A stretch of 64,000 bases of DNA from NCBI RefSeq assembly GCF_007830355.1, contig NZ_VLKO01000001.1, positions 186,001 through 250,000 on the forward strand, in the 5' to 3' direction. The notes under the pieces were generated by a model. It saw only the letters and a program-made list of their open reading frames with translations. It made no database searches and was not told the DNA's origin. Shown here piece by piece: positions 45,232 through 55,423 of the stretch. The translations under genes and the position numbers were made by a program. The stretch is from Flavobacterium tiangeerense. Its GTDB lineage: Bacteria; Bacteroidota; Bacteroidia; Flavobacteriales; Flavobacteriaceae. The number at the start of each line of letters is the position of its first letter. Position 1 is the stretch's first letter.

Positions 45232-45249
45232 ACACGAGTCTAGCAACAT

Positions 45250-45299
45250 AAAAAAAGGCAAAACAACCAAGTGTAAAGCTTGTTTGTTTTGCCTTTTAT
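45250..45299. terminator. Bidirectional terminator
   Basis: AAAGGCAAAACAA pairs with TTGTTTTGCCTTT, with A- and T-runs on both sides. It separates the SDR and the converging receiver-like gene. Confidence 0.85.
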
Positions 45300-45312
45300 A
45301 GTTACAAAATAA

Positions 45313-45612
45313 TTATTCTAAAGCTAGTAAGATTTCGCTGGTAAGTAATCCGCTGCCGCCTCCATAATGTTGTACGATTCGGCAATGGGGTTGTTGTTTT
45401 TCAAAAAAAGAGCGTAAAGATTCTTCTTCTTGTTCTAAAATTCCACATCCTAACAGAACAATATCAAAATTAGATTCTGCAAAAATTGCTTTGGCTTCAT
45501 CATCTTTTAATACGCCTTGAGCATACCAATTATCTTGCTTATTGATCAAACGAATTACTGTTTGCAATATTTCAAGATGTCTTCCTATGTATAAAATATT
45601 GACTTTTTTCAT
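45313..45612 (-). CDS. Small receiver-like protein without phosphorylation residues
   Basis: A 99-residue protein whose strands resemble a response-regulator receiver: VNILYIGRHLEIL, FDIVLLGCGIL and CRIVQHYGGGSGLL. The acidic pair after strand 1, the phospho-Asp after strand 3 and the usual Lys after strand 5 are all absent. It would be a pseudo-receiver. The ORF extends to 45654, but the ATG at 45612 (MKKVNILYIG) fits the fold. It lies downstream of YceI on the same strand. Confidence 0.72.
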   Translation of the reverse strand: MKKVNILYIGRHLEILQTVIRLINKQDNWYAQGVLKDDEAKAIFAESNFDIVLLGCGILEQEEESLRSFFEKQQPHCRIVQHYGGGSGLLTSEILLALE

Positions 45613-45678
45613 GGTATTGGTATACATTACTTCGGCGAAATCCTCAACAAACAACGACTTACTTTTTAAAAATAGAGT

Positions 45679-46209
45679 TTATTGTTTTACGAATTGCAAT
45701 TCGATTGCCAAACGAACCTCATCACTTACAAGAACACCACCTGTTTCAAGAGCTGAATTCCAAGTCAATCCCCAATCTTTGCGGCTAATTTTACCTTCTA
45801 AAGCAAAAGCTACTTTGGTATTACCCCAAGGATCTTGCATTATTCCTCCAAAATCAGCAGCTAAAGTAATTGGTTTTGTTACGCCATGTAAAGACAAATC
45901 GCCTACCAATTCATAATCAGAACCGCTTTTTTGTGTAAAAGAAGTAGCTTGGAAAGCAATTTCTGGAAATTGCTCCGCATCAAAAAAATCAGCACTTTGC
46001 AAATGCTTGTCTCTATCGGCATTACTTGTATTTACTGAAGCTACAGCACCTGTGAAATTAATTTTAGCATTCTCAAAACTTTCATTTTCTGTTTCAATAG
46101 TAGCATCAAAAGTTAAAAATTTACCAGAAACATTTGTAAACATCATGTGTTTTACTTTAAACCCTATTTCAGAGTGTGTTGGGTCAATTGCCCATTTAGT
46201 TGTAGCCAT
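45679..46209 (-). CDS. YceI-family protein
   Basis: A 176-residue lipocalin-like protein that begins WAIDPTHSEIGFKVKHMMF and has the GDLSLHGVTKPITL segment, both YceI signatures. Most YceI proteins are periplasmic, but this one has no signal peptide and should be cytosolic. It probably binds isoprenoid-type ligands. It sits between pirin and the receiver-like gene on the same strand. Confidence 0.9.
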   Translation of the reverse strand: MATTKWAIDPTHSEIGFKVKHMMFTNVSGKFLTFDATIETENESFENAKINFTGAVASVNTSNADRDKHLQSADFFDAEQFPEIAFQATSFTQKSGSDYELVGDLSLHGVTKPITLAADFGGIMQDPWGNTKVAFALEGKISRKDWGLTWNSALETGGVLVSDEVRLAIELQFVKQ

Positions 46210-46246
46210 AATTGATTTATTTAAAAATTAATAGATTGTTTATAAT

Positions 46247-46999
46247 TTAAAGTTGCATGGGTACTTCCATCAATAAAATTTCGGCACCATCACTGTTTGA
46301 CGTAATTTCAAAAGAATTTGTATCCCATATTCCTAAACCATCTCTTTCATTTAAAGAAACACCACCAATTGTAAAATCACCTTTCAAAATAAAAGCATAA
46401 ACGCCATTTCCAGATTTATTCAATTGGTAATTAGCTGTATGCATGTTATCAAACTTACCAATATGAAACCAAGCATCTTGATGAATCCATACACCAGCAT
46501 CCTCTGGATTAGGAGACAAAATTTGTTGTAATTTATTGTGTCGATCGCTTAAATCCAAAGTAACTTGGTCATAACGCGGGGTAACATTCTTTTTATTTGG
46601 ATAAATCCAAATTTGTAAAAATTTAACTAGTTGATCTTTGTTTTTATTATACTCACTATGAAAAATTCCGGTACCTGCACTCATCACTTGAATATCACCT
46701 TCTTTGATCACAGTAGTATTCCCCATGCTGTCTTGATGCTCTAGATCTCCTTCAAGAGGAATGGATATTATTTCCATATTATCATGCGGATGTTTACCAA
46801 AACCCATACCTTGATTCACTCTATCATCATTTAATACACGTAAAACTCCAAAATTCATTCGGTCTTTGTTGTGGTAATTTGCAAAACTAAAAGTGTGATA
46901 GGACTCTAACCAGCCATGATTAGCATGCCCACGAGTGTTCGCTTTGTGTAGTTCATAATGAGTTAGTGCATTTTCTTGAGGTATCGTTGTATTTTCCAT
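46247..46999 (-). CDS. Pirin-family protein
   Basis: A 250-residue bicupin. The N-terminal pirin domain includes HANHGWLESYHTFSFANYH, FGKHPHDNMEIISIPLEG and QVMSAGTGIFHSEYN, with His and Glu metal ligands. A C-terminal cupin follows. Members are redox or quercetinase-type iron proteins. The ORF extends to 47038, but the ATG at 46999 (MENTTIPQENALT) fits. It lies between the Crp/Fnr gene and YceI in one direction. Confidence 0.9.
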   Translation of the reverse strand: MENTTIPQENALTHYELHKANTRGHANHGWLESYHTFSFANYHNKDRMNFGVLRVLNDDRVNQGMGFGKHPHDNMEIISIPLEGDLEHQDSMGNTTVIKEGDIQVMSAGTGIFHSEYNKNKDQLVKFLQIWIYPNKKNVTPRYDQVTLDLSDRHNKLQQILSPNPEDAGVWIHQDAWFHIGKFDNMHTANYQLNKSGNGVYAFILKGDFTIGGVSLNERDGLGIWDTNSFEITSNSDGAEILLMEVPMQL

Positions 47000-47086
47000 G
47001 ATTTCGTGTTTTAATATTAGAGTACAAAATTGCAACAAAAAAGAAACTAGGACATTGAACTAGGACAAGAAAAACAATTTTCTACA

Positions 47087-47668
47087 TTATTTCTTAGCCA
47101 TTTTTGTTCTTATTTTGCTTAAAAATTCAGCCGAAATGCCCAAATAAGAGGCAATATAATGTTGTGCCACACGTTGCGAGAGAGTGGGATATTGTGCTGT
47201 GAATTCTTGGTATTTTTCGGTGGCCGATCTTGATATAGTTTGAAATAAACGCTCCTGAGTTACAGCAAGGCTACGTTGCATTAAAATCCTAAAAGCACGT
47301 TCAAACCGTGGTGCTTTCGCAAATAGCTCTTCTTTGGTTTCTGGGTTAAAGACGAAGAATTCACAATCTTCCAGAGTTTCTATAAAAACGCGACTCGGTT
47401 TATTTTCATAAATACTAAATGAACTATCACTCACCCAAGCATTTTCTATGGCAAATTGCAAAATGACTTCAAAACCATTAGCATCAATATAATACTTGCG
47501 AACACAGCCTTTGATTACAAAAATTTCAAAATTACAGATCTCCCCTTCTTGCAACAACATGGTTTTTTTGGGCACCTCTTTATAAGTCAAAAGTGAATTG
47601 AAAATTTCTAACTCACTTGAACTGAAAGAAACATAACGAGTGATATTGGAGTTAATTTGTGTATACAC
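47087..47668 (-). CDS. Crp/Fnr-family transcriptional regulator
   Basis: A 193-residue regulator. An N-terminal cyclic-nucleotide-binding-like cupin (about 20-130) with LLQEGEICNFEIFVIKGCVRKYY precedes a C-terminal winged helix with QRVAQHYIASYLGISAEFLSKIR. There is no Fnr-type Cys cluster. The start is a GTG at 47668. It is upstream of pirin and YceI, so it probably controls them (inference). It is divergent from udk. Confidence 0.88.
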   Translation of the reverse strand: MYTQINSNITRYVSFSSSELEIFNSLLTYKEVPKKTMLLQEGEICNFEIFVIKGCVRKYYIDANGFEVILQFAIENAWVSDSSFSIYENKPSRVFIETLEDCEFFVFNPETKEELFAKAPRFERAFRILMQRSLAVTQERLFQTISRSATEKYQEFTAQYPTLSQRVAQHYIASYLGISAEFLSKIRTKMAKK

Positions 47669-47785
47669 GATAGGTTCTGAATTTAAAAATTAAAGATACT
47701 AAATCTGATCGCATAAAGGACAAAAAAAGCATGCTGTTGAACTAATTTTTATTTGAAAAATGGAAAACTACCCCATTAAAATTCC

Positions 47786-47793
47786 TATTTTTG
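47786..47793 (+). promoter_or_regulatory. -7 promoter box for udk
   Basis: TATTTTTG, 28 nt before the ATG at 47821. No good -33 box is visible at the usual distance. Confidence 0.5.
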
Positions 47794-47820
47794 CCTCAAT
47801 AAAAACATAATAATACACAT

Positions 47821-48429
47821 ATGCTAATTATAGGAATTGCTGGAGGAACTGGTAGCGGAAAAACAACTGTTGTACATCAAATTATGAATGAGTTACCGCA
47901 AACAGAGGTGGGTATTATCTCTCAAGATTCTTACTACAAAGAAAACCACGGACTCTCATTTGATGAAAGAGCATTAATTAATTTTGACCATCCTAGAGCC
48001 ATTGATTTTCCTTTATTAGTTTCGCATTTAAAAGAACTAAAAGCAGGAAATAACATTCACCAACCTGTGTATTCTTTTGTAACTCATAATAGAACAGACG
48101 ATACTGTTTTTACACATCCTAGAAAAGTAATGATTGTAGAGGGAATTCTTATCCTTGCAAATCCAGAGTTAAGAGAATTATTTGATGTTAAAATATACGT
48201 TCATGCTGATAGTGATGAGCGCCTAATTCGACGGATGAAACGCGACATTGCAGAACGTGGTCGCGATATGAACGAGGTAATCAACCGATATCAAAATACA
48301 TTGAAACCAATGCATGAGCAGTTTATAGAACCTACAAAAGCTTTTGCTGATATCATTATTCCTAATGACAAGTACAACACCGTGGCAATTGATGTGGTTA
48401 GAGCAGTAATTAACCAAAGGATTTCATAA
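47821..48429 (+). CDS. udk: Uridine kinase
   Basis: A 202-residue P-loop kinase that phosphorylates uridine and cytidine in pyrimidine salvage. It has GGTGSGKTT (about 8-16), SQDSYYKENHGLSFDERALINFDHP and VEGILILANPELRELFD. It opens the unit with divIC, mutA and mutB downstream. Confidence 0.94.
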   Translation: MLIIGIAGGTGSGKTTVVHQIMNELPQTEVGIISQDSYYKENHGLSFDERALINFDHPRAIDFPLLVSHLKELKAGNNIHQPVYSFVTHNRTDDTVFTHPRKVMIVEGILILANPELRELFDVKIYVHADSDERLIRRMKRDIAERGRDMNEVINRYQNTLKPMHEQFIEPTKAFADIIIPNDKYNTVAIDVVRAVINQRIS

Positions 48430-48486
48430 ATTACCGTATCTTTATAAAAAATACTGATCCAGTATCTAATAGCATTATAGTAAAAC

Positions 48487-48810
48487 ATGAAAAACAAATT
48501 TAAAAACAATCCTTGGCTTAAATTCTTGAGTAATAAGTATGTTTGGGTGTCCTTGTTTTTTTGTATCTGGATGATTTTTTTAGATAATTACTCTTATTTT
48601 AACCATCAGATTTTAGATGAACAAATCCACGATTTAGAGGAAAATGCAACTTATTATAAAGAGGAAATTAAGAAAGATAAAGAAAATATCAAGCAATTAA
48701 AAAATTCCGAACAAATAGAAAAATATGCTCGGGAAAAATATTACATGAAAAAAGATAGCGAAGACATTTACATTATAGAATTTGAAAACGATACTCTAGT
48801 AAATAAGTAA
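48487..48810 (+). CDS. Septum formation initiator, DivIC/FtsB family
   Basis: A 107-residue bitopic membrane protein. One helix (about 19-35) is followed by a coiled coil (ILDEQIHDLEENATYYKEEIKKDKENIKQL) and a C-terminal NSEQIEKYAREKYYMKK motif typical of FtsB/DivIC. These proteins link FtsL and FtsQ in the divisome. It follows udk by 57 nt and precedes mutA. Confidence 0.9.
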   Translation: MKNKFKNNPWLKFLSNKYVWVSLFFCIWMIFLDNYSYFNHQILDEQIHDLEENATYYKEEIKKDKENIKQLKNSEQIEKYAREKYYMKKDSEDIYIIEFENDTLVNK

Positions 48811-48900
48811 AATTAAAGATTTCGCAAAGCTACCAGAATTCATTTTTTTAAAGGCAAAAACAACAATATAAGTCTCCTTCCTCAAGGTAAGGTTGAGATA

Positions 48901-50283
48901 ATGAAAACTAAAAACACAATGAGCACAAACCTTTTTGAAGATTTTGATCTTGTTTCATCCAAACAATGGAAACAAAAAATCCAGTACGAACTAAAAGGTG
49001 CGGATTATAACGAAACCTTAGTTTGGAATTCCCCTGAGGATATTATGGTAAAACCTTTTTACCACAAAGATGAAAATAGTACCGCTTTAAACAGTGGAAC
49101 AAAAGCTACTGAGTTCAAAATTTGTCAAAATATTTTTGTTTTTGATATCTCAAAATCAATTGAAAGAGCTCAAGATGCCTTAAATAGAGGCGCTGATAGC
49201 TTGAGGTTTACTATTGAAAACGAAACTATAGACATTACCCTTTTATTAGAAAAAATAGCTTTTCAAAGGATTACCGTCTATTTTAACCTAAGATTTTTTT
49301 CAATCGATTTCGTGAAAAAAATAGAGGATTTTGCTAAGAAAAGCAACGTTACTATCTTTTGTAATCTAGATCCAATAGGCCAACTTGCTAAAGATGGGAA
49401 TTGGTTTTCAACGCCAGAAAAAAGTAATTTTAATAGTTTGAACACTATAGCGTCATCCACGAACTCGGTTTCTTTTATTAGCGTAAACGGCGCATTGTAT
49501 CAAAATGCTGGCGCTACAATTGTGCAGCAAATTGCATATAGTTTAGGTCATGTAAATGAGTATTTTAATCGTGTGGAATCAATTTCAACACCTATTGTTT
49601 TTGAAATAGCTGTTGGGACTAACTATTTCTTTGAAATTGCAAAATTGCGTGCACTGCGTATCCTATTTAACTTAATTGCTAAAGAATATAACCATACGCT
49701 ACCGTGTAATATTATTGCTTTCCCTACCAAAAGAAATAAAACTTTATACGATTACAACGTAAATATGTTGCGTACCACTACCGAATGTATGAGTGCTATC
49801 TTAGGCGGCGCAGATGCTATTGCCAATTTACCTTACGATGCCTTGTACCATAAGGATAATGAATTTGGAGATAGAATAGCCCGTAATCAGTTGCTTATTC
49901 TTAAAAAAGAAAGTTATTTTGACAAAGTAAACAACCCCGCCGATGGCAGTTATTATATTGAAAATCTAACGCAACAACTTGCAGAAAAAGCCTTAGCACT
50001 GTTTAAAGATATTGAGGCAAATGGAGGTTTCCTAAAACAATTAAACGAAGGAACCATAAAAAGGAAAATTCAAGAAAGTGCAGATGCAGCGCAAGAATTA
50101 TTTGATTCTGGTAAAGAAATTTTGTTAGGAACAAACAAACATCCTAACAAACAGGATAAAATGAAACATGATTTAGAGTTGTTTCCTTTTGTAAAAGTCA
50201 AGCCAAGAAAAACTTTGATTACACCAATCATTGAAAAACGTTTGGCAGAAAAAATAGAACAAGAACGATTAGAGCTTGAATAA
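48901..50283 (+). CDS. mutA: Methylmalonyl-CoA mutase small subunit
   Basis: A 460-residue beta-type subunit of methylmalonyl-CoA mutase. It has the barrel domain (SSKQWKQKIQYELKGADYNETLVW, then EIAKLRALRILF). It lacks the C-terminal cobalamin-like domain of longer MutA proteins of about 620 residues. It pairs with the B12-binding MutB encoded 54 nt downstream. An ATG at 48919 (MSTNLFEDFD) is an alternative start. Together with MeaB it interconverts methylmalonyl-CoA and succinyl-CoA. Confidence 0.9.
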   Translation: MKTKNTMSTNLFEDFDLVSSKQWKQKIQYELKGADYNETLVWNSPEDIMVKPFYHKDENSTALNSGTKATEFKICQNIFVFDISKSIERAQDALNRGADSLRFTIENETIDITLLLEKIAFQRITVYFNLRFFSIDFVKKIEDFAKKSNVTIFCNLDPIGQLAKDGNWFSTPEKSNFNSLNTIASSTNSVSFISVNGALYQNAGATIVQQIAYSLGHVNEYFNRVESISTPIVFEIAVGTNYFFEIAKLRALRILFNLIAKEYNHTLPCNIIAFPTKRNKTLYDYNVNMLRTTTECMSAILGGADAIANLPYDALYHKDNEFGDRIARNQLLILKKESYFDKVNNPADGSYYIENLTQQLAEKALALFKDIEANGGFLKQLNEGTIKRKIQESADAAQELFDSGKEILLGTNKHPNKQDKMKHDLELFPFVKVKPRKTLITPIIEKRLAEKIEQERLELE

Positions 50284-50337
50284 AAGGATAATGAACTTTA
50301 TAAATCAACAGAATTCCTATAATTTGGCACACTACAA

Positions 50338-52476
50338 ATGAAAAGAAAAGATTTACAACATATAAAATTAGAAAGCAACCCTATAAATGTTGAGAATGAA
50401 AATGCAGCGACTAATGCATTTCTAACTGCAGAGGGAATAGAGCTAAAACCAACATACACACAGCAAGATATTGACAACCTCAAGCATCTAGATTTTGGAG
50501 CTGGTTTCGCACCCAATTTACGTGGACCCTACGCAACCATGTACGTTCGCCGTCCTTGGACCGTGCGTCAATATGCAGGATTTTCAACAGCTGAAGAGAG
50601 TAATGCCTTTTACCGCAGAAACTTAGCTGCAGGACAAAAAGGACTTTCAGTAGCTTTTGACTTGCCTACCCATAGAGGATATGATTCAGATCACGAACGT
50701 GTGGTAGGCGATGTAGGAAAGGCAGGAGTCGCTATAGATTCCGTTGAGGATATGAAGGTTCTTTTTGACCAAATCCCTCTTGATGAAATGTCAGTATCCA
50801 TGACTATGAATGGTGCTGTTTTACCTATAATGGCTTTTTATATTGTAGCTGCAGAAGAGCAAGGAGTTAAAGCAGAACTACTCTCTGGAACTATACAAAA
50901 TGATATTCTAAAGGAGTTCATGGTGCGTAATACCTATATTTATCCCCCTACACCTTCGATGAAAATAATTGCTGATATCTTTGAGTATACCAGCAAAAAC
51001 ATGCCTAAGTTCAATTCCATTTCAATTTCTGGATACCACATGCAAGAAGCTGGAGCTACAGCCGATATTGAATTAGCGTATACACTAGCTGATGGATTGG
51101 AATACATCAGAACTGGATTAGCCACAGGAATGAAAATAGATGAATTTGCTCCGCGTTTGTCCTTTTTCTGGGCAATTGGAATGAATCATTTTATGGAAAT
51201 TGCAAAAATGCGTGCCGGTAGAATGATCTGGGCTAAATTAGTCAAACAGTTTGAACCAAAAGATGATAAGTCTTTGGCGTTACGAACGCATTGTCAAACA
51301 TCAGGATGGAGTTTAACCGAGCAAGATCCATTTAATAATGTAGCAAGAACTTGTATAGAAGCTGCTGCTGCCGCTTTTGGTGGTACACAATCTTTACATA
51401 CCAATGCACTTGATGAAGCCATTGCATTGCCAACAGATTTCTCAGCTAGGATTGCAAGAAATACTCAGCTATATCTTCAAGAAGAAACTAAAATTACAAA
51501 GACAGTAGATCCATGGGCTGGCAGTTATTATGTAGAGAGTTTGACGAATGAAATTGCCGAAAACGCATGGAAATTAATCGAAGAAGTTGAAGAACTTGGC
51601 GGAATGACCAAAGCTATTGAATCTGGTATCCCAAAATTACGTATTGAAGAAGCAGCCGCAAGAAAACAAGCTAGAATAGACAGCGGACAAGATATTATTG
51701 TAGGTGTAAATCAATATCGATTAGAAAAGGAAGATCCACTACAGATTCTTGATGTAGATAATCAAATGGTTCGCAAGCAGCAACTAGAACAACTAGATCG
51801 AATTAAAGCGTCTAGAGATACCCAAAAAGTACAAGATTCACTAAAAAAACTGACCCTTTGCGCACAAACTGGTGAAGGAAATTTACTTGAAATTGCAGTT
51901 GAAGCAGCCAGAAATAGAACTACACTTGGAGAAATTAGTGATGCACTTGAAGCCGTTTTTGGCAGGTACAAAGCACAAATAAAATCATTTAGCGGTGTGT
52001 ATAGTAAAGAAATAAAAGACGACAAAAGTTTTGAAAAAGCAAAACAACTTGCCGACGAATTTGCAGTAAAAGAAGGCCGTCGCCCTCGAATCATGATTGC
52101 AAAGATGGGGCAAGACGGTCATGACAGAGGTGCAAAAGTAGTAGCAACAGGCTATGCCGATGTGGGATTTGATGTGGATATAGGTCCGCTTTTTCAAACA
52201 CCTGAAGAAGCTGCCAAACAAGCCGTAGAAAATGATGTGCATATTCTAGGTGTTTCATCCTTAGCTGCTGGACACAAAACGCTAGTGCCACAAGTAATTG
52301 ACGAATTAAAAAAATACGGTCGTGAAGATATTATGGTCGTTGTAGGCGGTGTAATTCCAGCGCAAGATTATCAATTTTTATTTGATGCTGGCGCGGTAGC
52401 TGTTTTTGGCCCTGGAACAAAAATAAGTGACGCAGCAATCAAAATACTTGAAATATTGCTCGAAAGTTTTGAATAA
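50338..52476 (+). CDS. mutB: Methylmalonyl-CoA mutase large subunit
   Basis: A 712-residue catalytic subunit, full length for the family. The TIM barrel carries [18 protein letters not shown] and the substrate-binding [12 protein letters not shown]. The C-terminal B12 domain has [15 protein letters not shown], the DxHxxG cobalamin ligand motif. It is encoded downstream of MutA in the same direction. A terminator follows. Confidence 0.96.
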   Translation: MKRKDLQHIKLESNPINVENENAATNAFLTAEGIELKPTYTQQDIDNLKHLDFGAGFAPNLRGPYATMYVRRPWTVRQYAGFSTAEESNAFYRRNLAAGQKGLSVAFDLPTHRGYDSDHERVVGDVGKAGVAIDSVEDMKVLFDQIPLDEMSVSMTMNGAVLPIMAFYIVAAEEQGVKAELLSGTIQNDILKEFMVRNTYIYPPTPSMKIIADIFEYTSKNMPKFNSISISGYHMQEAGATADIELAYTLADGLEYIRTGLATGMKIDEFAPRLSFFWAIGMNHFMEIAKMRAGRMIWAKLVKQFEPKDDKSLALRTHCQTSGWSLTEQDPFNNVARTCIEAAAAAFGGTQSLHTNALDEAIALPTDFSARIARNTQLYLQEETKITKTVDPWAGSYYVESLTNEIAENAWKLIEEVEELGGMTKAIESGIPKLRIEEAAARKQARIDSGQDIIVGVNQYRLEKEDPLQILDVDNQMVRKQQLEQLDRIKASRDTQKVQDSLKKLTLCAQTGEGNLLEIAVEAARNRTTLGEISDALEAVFGRYKAQIKSFSGVYSKEIKDDKSFEKAKQLADEFAVKEGRRPRIMIAKMGQDGHDRGAKVVATGYADVGFDVDIGPLFQTPEEAAKQAVENDVHILGVSSLAAGHKTLVPQVIDELKKYGREDIMVVVGGVIPAQDYQFLFDAGAVAVFGPGTKISDAAIKILEILLESFE

Positions 52477-52489
52477 ACCTTTTACAAAA

Positions 52490-52519
52490 CAAAAAAATCA
52501 CCTAAATGGTGATTTTTTT
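52490..52519 (+). terminator. Terminator after mutB
   Basis: AAATCACC and GGTGATTT flank a short loop with A-run before and T-run after. Confidence 0.8.
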
Positions 52520-52639
52520 GTTTTTACAATGAATGTAAAAGATAATTACTTCTCGTAAAAGTTCGTCCAATACATCCGTATTGAATTTGAACAAACAAAA
52601 ATTAAAATTTTAAAGTTTATTTTAGAAAATAAAAAAATA

Positions 52640-53281
52640 CTAGATATTATGGACTGTTGCATTATTATCTGCAACAATAAAGGAAGTGTCATACCCGCCA
52701 AACATTTTCATATAACTCCTGATAGAGGTACCGTAAGCATCTCTAAAGTTGCGCTTGCCTTCGTGTCTAAAATATTTTTTTACCGATCCTGCGCCTCCTA
52801 AATGAGCAGCAGCTAATATTCCTGATTCGGTGATTCGGATTCCATTGAGCACTGTACCATCGTACTTCTCAATTTCTCTTTTTAATTCCCACTTATTTTT
52901 TGCTAATAGTGCAATAAAAGCGCGCTCTTGTAATTCAGGACTATTCAAAAAGGTAGTACTACTCTTTACACCAACAGATTTTAGCGTTTCGGTACCAAAT
53001 TGATATTTACCTAAATATCCAAGTGAATTGATTTTCTTGTATTTGCTTTCGGATTCTCGATGCCCGATCGCTTCTTTGAAGCCTATGAAAAAATTTCCTG
53101 TAAATGGAATATTCAAATTAGTGTATTCGCTTGCTTCTTCGGATGGAAATAAGTAGTGTGTTCCATCTTCTTCGTTGATTAGAAACCAAGGGCTGGTTTC
53201 TAGATTAAAAGGTTTAAAACCTGAGCTTAAAAAAACTGTAATCACAGTTAGGCTAGCATAAAAATACCACTTCTTTATCAT
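52640..53281 (-). CDS. Lysozyme/transglycosylase-like secreted protein
   Basis: A 213-residue protein with an N-terminal hydrophobic signal-anchor. The core AIGHRESESKYKKINSLGYLGKYQFGTETL matches the small lytic transglycosylase-like pattern with a glutamate after AIGHR and a GYxGKYQFG element. It probably binds or cleaves peptidoglycan. The ORF extends to 53329, but the ATG at 53281 gives the membrane start MIKKWYFYAS. It stands alone on its transcript. Confidence 0.78.
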   Translation of the reverse strand: MIKKWYFYASLTVITVFLSSGFKPFNLETSPWFLINEEDGTHYLFPSEEASEYTNLNIPFTGNFFIGFKEAIGHRESESKYKKINSLGYLGKYQFGTETLKSVGVKSSTTFLNSPELQERAFIALLAKNKWELKREIEKYDGTVLNGIRITESGILAAAHLGGAGSVKKYFRHEGKRNFRDAYGTSIRSYMKMFGGYDTSFIVADNNATVHNI

Positions 53282-53378
53282 AAATTGTTTTTCTTCAAAA
53301 CGCTGTCCCGTTAAGAAATTTCTATGCACAAAGATACAAAAAAAATAGCAAGCTTGATAATCAGCACGTTAAACTTAT

Positions 53379-54293
53379 CTAAAAATAGATTAAGTGGTAT
53401 TTAATACCGTTTAAGTGCGAGAACTCTATTGTAGGTGCAGGAATTTTGACCGTATTAAAAACCGAGAAAACCGTCTTCAAAAAATGAGAATTGGTTTTGA
53501 TTTTTGTCAAGTCAACATCCAAACTAAAGTAAAACTGTCTATATCGTTGTGGATTAAAAGTCGCATCTGGAGCAAGTGTAACGCTATTTCCCGTTATCAT
53601 TCCTTTGGCACCATAACCCAAAGCAACATTCAACCATTTTGGTATTTTAGAATTTTTAGCAAAGGAATGTAAATTGATAGAGAGCCAATACGTTTGTCCG
53701 TTATAATCCTTTATGATTTGTTCTGATAATGATTTCCCTAACACCGCTGGACGGTATTGCGCATAGGGTGAAGTATGGAAAGAAAATTTTGGCAGTATGC
53801 GTTGTTCATCCCACAGTAATTCTTGCGACACGTACAAGCCTGTTCCTGTAGCATTAGCAACAACATCGCCTAGAGAAGCTCCCCATTCTGCGGAGTATCC
53901 GTCCATTACCTCAACAGCAGTCAAGAATGCAAAACCCAATCCTGCACCATAAATCAGTTGATTTTTTTTAGAAGCTCCACTCCAATGGAGCATTTGAGCA
54001 CTAAAACTACCCAATTGATAGGATGAAAATACATGGCCTACTTTGTCCATCTGCAACCACTCTGCATTATCATTTACAAAATGAAAATCAGATTTGGGAT
54101 AATTGGCATACCATAACTGATTCAAAGCAAGTAATGTTCCTGTTGCAACCACAGCTTGGGAAACCAATACTATTTTTTGCCTTTGCACTTGTATTGTATC
54201 CGAAGGTTTTAAAAACGTGTTTAATTTGCTTTGGCAAAAGCCAATTTGAAAAAACAGAACGGCCACAAACGTGCACCTCAAAGTAGTGATCAC
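53379..54293 (-). CDS. DUF2279-family protein
   Basis: A 304-residue protein with a signal peptide (VLFFQIGFCQ) and the DUF2279 core: MDKVGHVFSSYQLGSFSAQML, then EVMDGYSAEWGASLGDVVANATG. The domain is annotated in periplasmic YfiM-like proteins, function unknown. The start is a GTG at 54293, two bases after the mltG stop, so the two genes are translationally coupled. Confidence 0.82.
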   Translation of the reverse strand: MITTLRCTFVAVLFFQIGFCQSKLNTFLKPSDTIQVQRQKIVLVSQAVVATGTLLALNQLWYANYPKSDFHFVNDNAEWLQMDKVGHVFSSYQLGSFSAQMLHWSGASKKNQLIYGAGLGFAFLTAVEVMDGYSAEWGASLGDVVANATGTGLYVSQELLWDEQRILPKFSFHTSPYAQYRPAVLGKSLSEQIIKDYNGQTYWLSINLHSFAKNSKIPKWLNVALGYGAKGMITGNSVTLAPDATFNPQRYRQFYFSLDVDLTKIKTNSHFLKTVFSVFNTVKIPAPTIEFSHLNGIKYHLIYF

Positions 54294-54295
54294 AA

Positions 54296-55336
54296 CTATC
54301 TTTTTACACCTTGATTGTTAATCCAATCTGAATATTTTTTGGCATTTACATTATGTTCTGGCAATGTAGCTGCAAATTCATGATACCCAAAACGGTCAAC
54401 ACTAGCGCAAAAATAAATGAAATCGTTTTTTTCAGGATTTAAAACAGCCTCTAATGCGGTAATATCAGGCATAGCAATTGGCCCAGGAGGCAAACCAATA
54501 TTCATGTATGTATTGTAAGGATGAGACATTGTCAGGTCATTGTAAAAAACTCTTTTGATTACTTGATTAAAATCATTGGCTTTCTTTTTCATGGCAAAAA
54601 TCACCGTAGGATCTGCTTGTAAAGGCATTTCTAATTTCAATCGGTTGAGATATACTCCTGCAATTCTTGGTCTTTCGTCTTTTTTAACCGACTCTTTGTG
54701 AACAATTGAGGCTAAAATAGTAGCTTCAACTGGAGTAAGGCCTTGGGCTTTTGCCTTTGCAGTACGCTCTTCATTCCAAAAATTACGGTATTCTTTAATC
54801 ATTTTATCTCGAAACTTTTCGGCTGGGGTATTCCAATAAATTTCGTAAGTATTGGGAATAAACATGGCTAAAATATTTTCCTCATTGAATCCGTTTTCTT
54901 GTAAAAAAACTGAATCTTTAAATGTATTTAGCAAAACTAAACTATCCGCTTCTATTTGAGATCCTACACGACCTGCAAGATTTTCTATTCGTTCTTGATT
55001 GTTGAATGCTAATTTTACTGGCGAATTCAAACGTAAGGTTTTTACAAGATCATAGCTACTCATTCCCTTTGTAAGTAAAAATCGACCTGGAATTACATTT
55101 TCAATATAGCCACGCTTAGAAGCTACAAGCTCAAAACGCTCTAAATTTTCTACATAAGGGCTTAAAATTTTCTTGACATCTTCATATTTAGAATCGGTAG
55201 GTACATAAACGTACACTTCTTGCTCCGGAAACTTAGTATTGGCAGAGAAAATTTGTTTTAATAAAATCATGCCGTAGATCATCAGTCCAGATATCAAAAC
55301 AACTGAAACAATGCTAATAATTTTCTTAGTATTCAT
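54296..55336 (-). CDS. mltG: Endolytic transglycosylase MltG
   Basis: A 346-residue membrane-anchored enzyme that cuts nascent glycan strands. One N-terminal helix (about 7-28) precedes a LysM-like part and the YceG domain with ILASIVHKESVKKDERPRIAGVYLNRL and QADPTVIFA. The Glu in HKES is the proposed catalytic residue. It is upstream of DUF2279 and near GNAT and dapF, which form one cell-wall block. Confidence 0.92.
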   Translation of the reverse strand: MNTKKIISIVSVVLISGLMIYGMILLKQIFSANTKFPEQEVYVYVPTDSKYEDVKKILSPYVENLERFELVASKRGYIENVIPGRFLLTKGMSSYDLVKTLRLNSPVKLAFNNQERIENLAGRVGSQIEADSLVLLNTFKDSVFLQENGFNEENILAMFIPNTYEIYWNTPAEKFRDKMIKEYRNFWNEERTAKAKAQGLTPVEATILASIVHKESVKKDERPRIAGVYLNRLKLEMPLQADPTVIFAMKKKANDFNQVIKRVFYNDLTMSHPYNTYMNIGLPPGPIAMPDITALEAVLNPEKNDFIYFCASVDRFGYHEFAATLPEHNVNAKKYSDWINNQGVKR

Positions 55337-55423
55337 AGGGTGGTATTATTTTTTTAAGCTTTTAGTTTTTTTTTGAAAAGGTAATTAATTGATTTAAAAA
55401 CATTTATATCTTAACCTGAAAAA

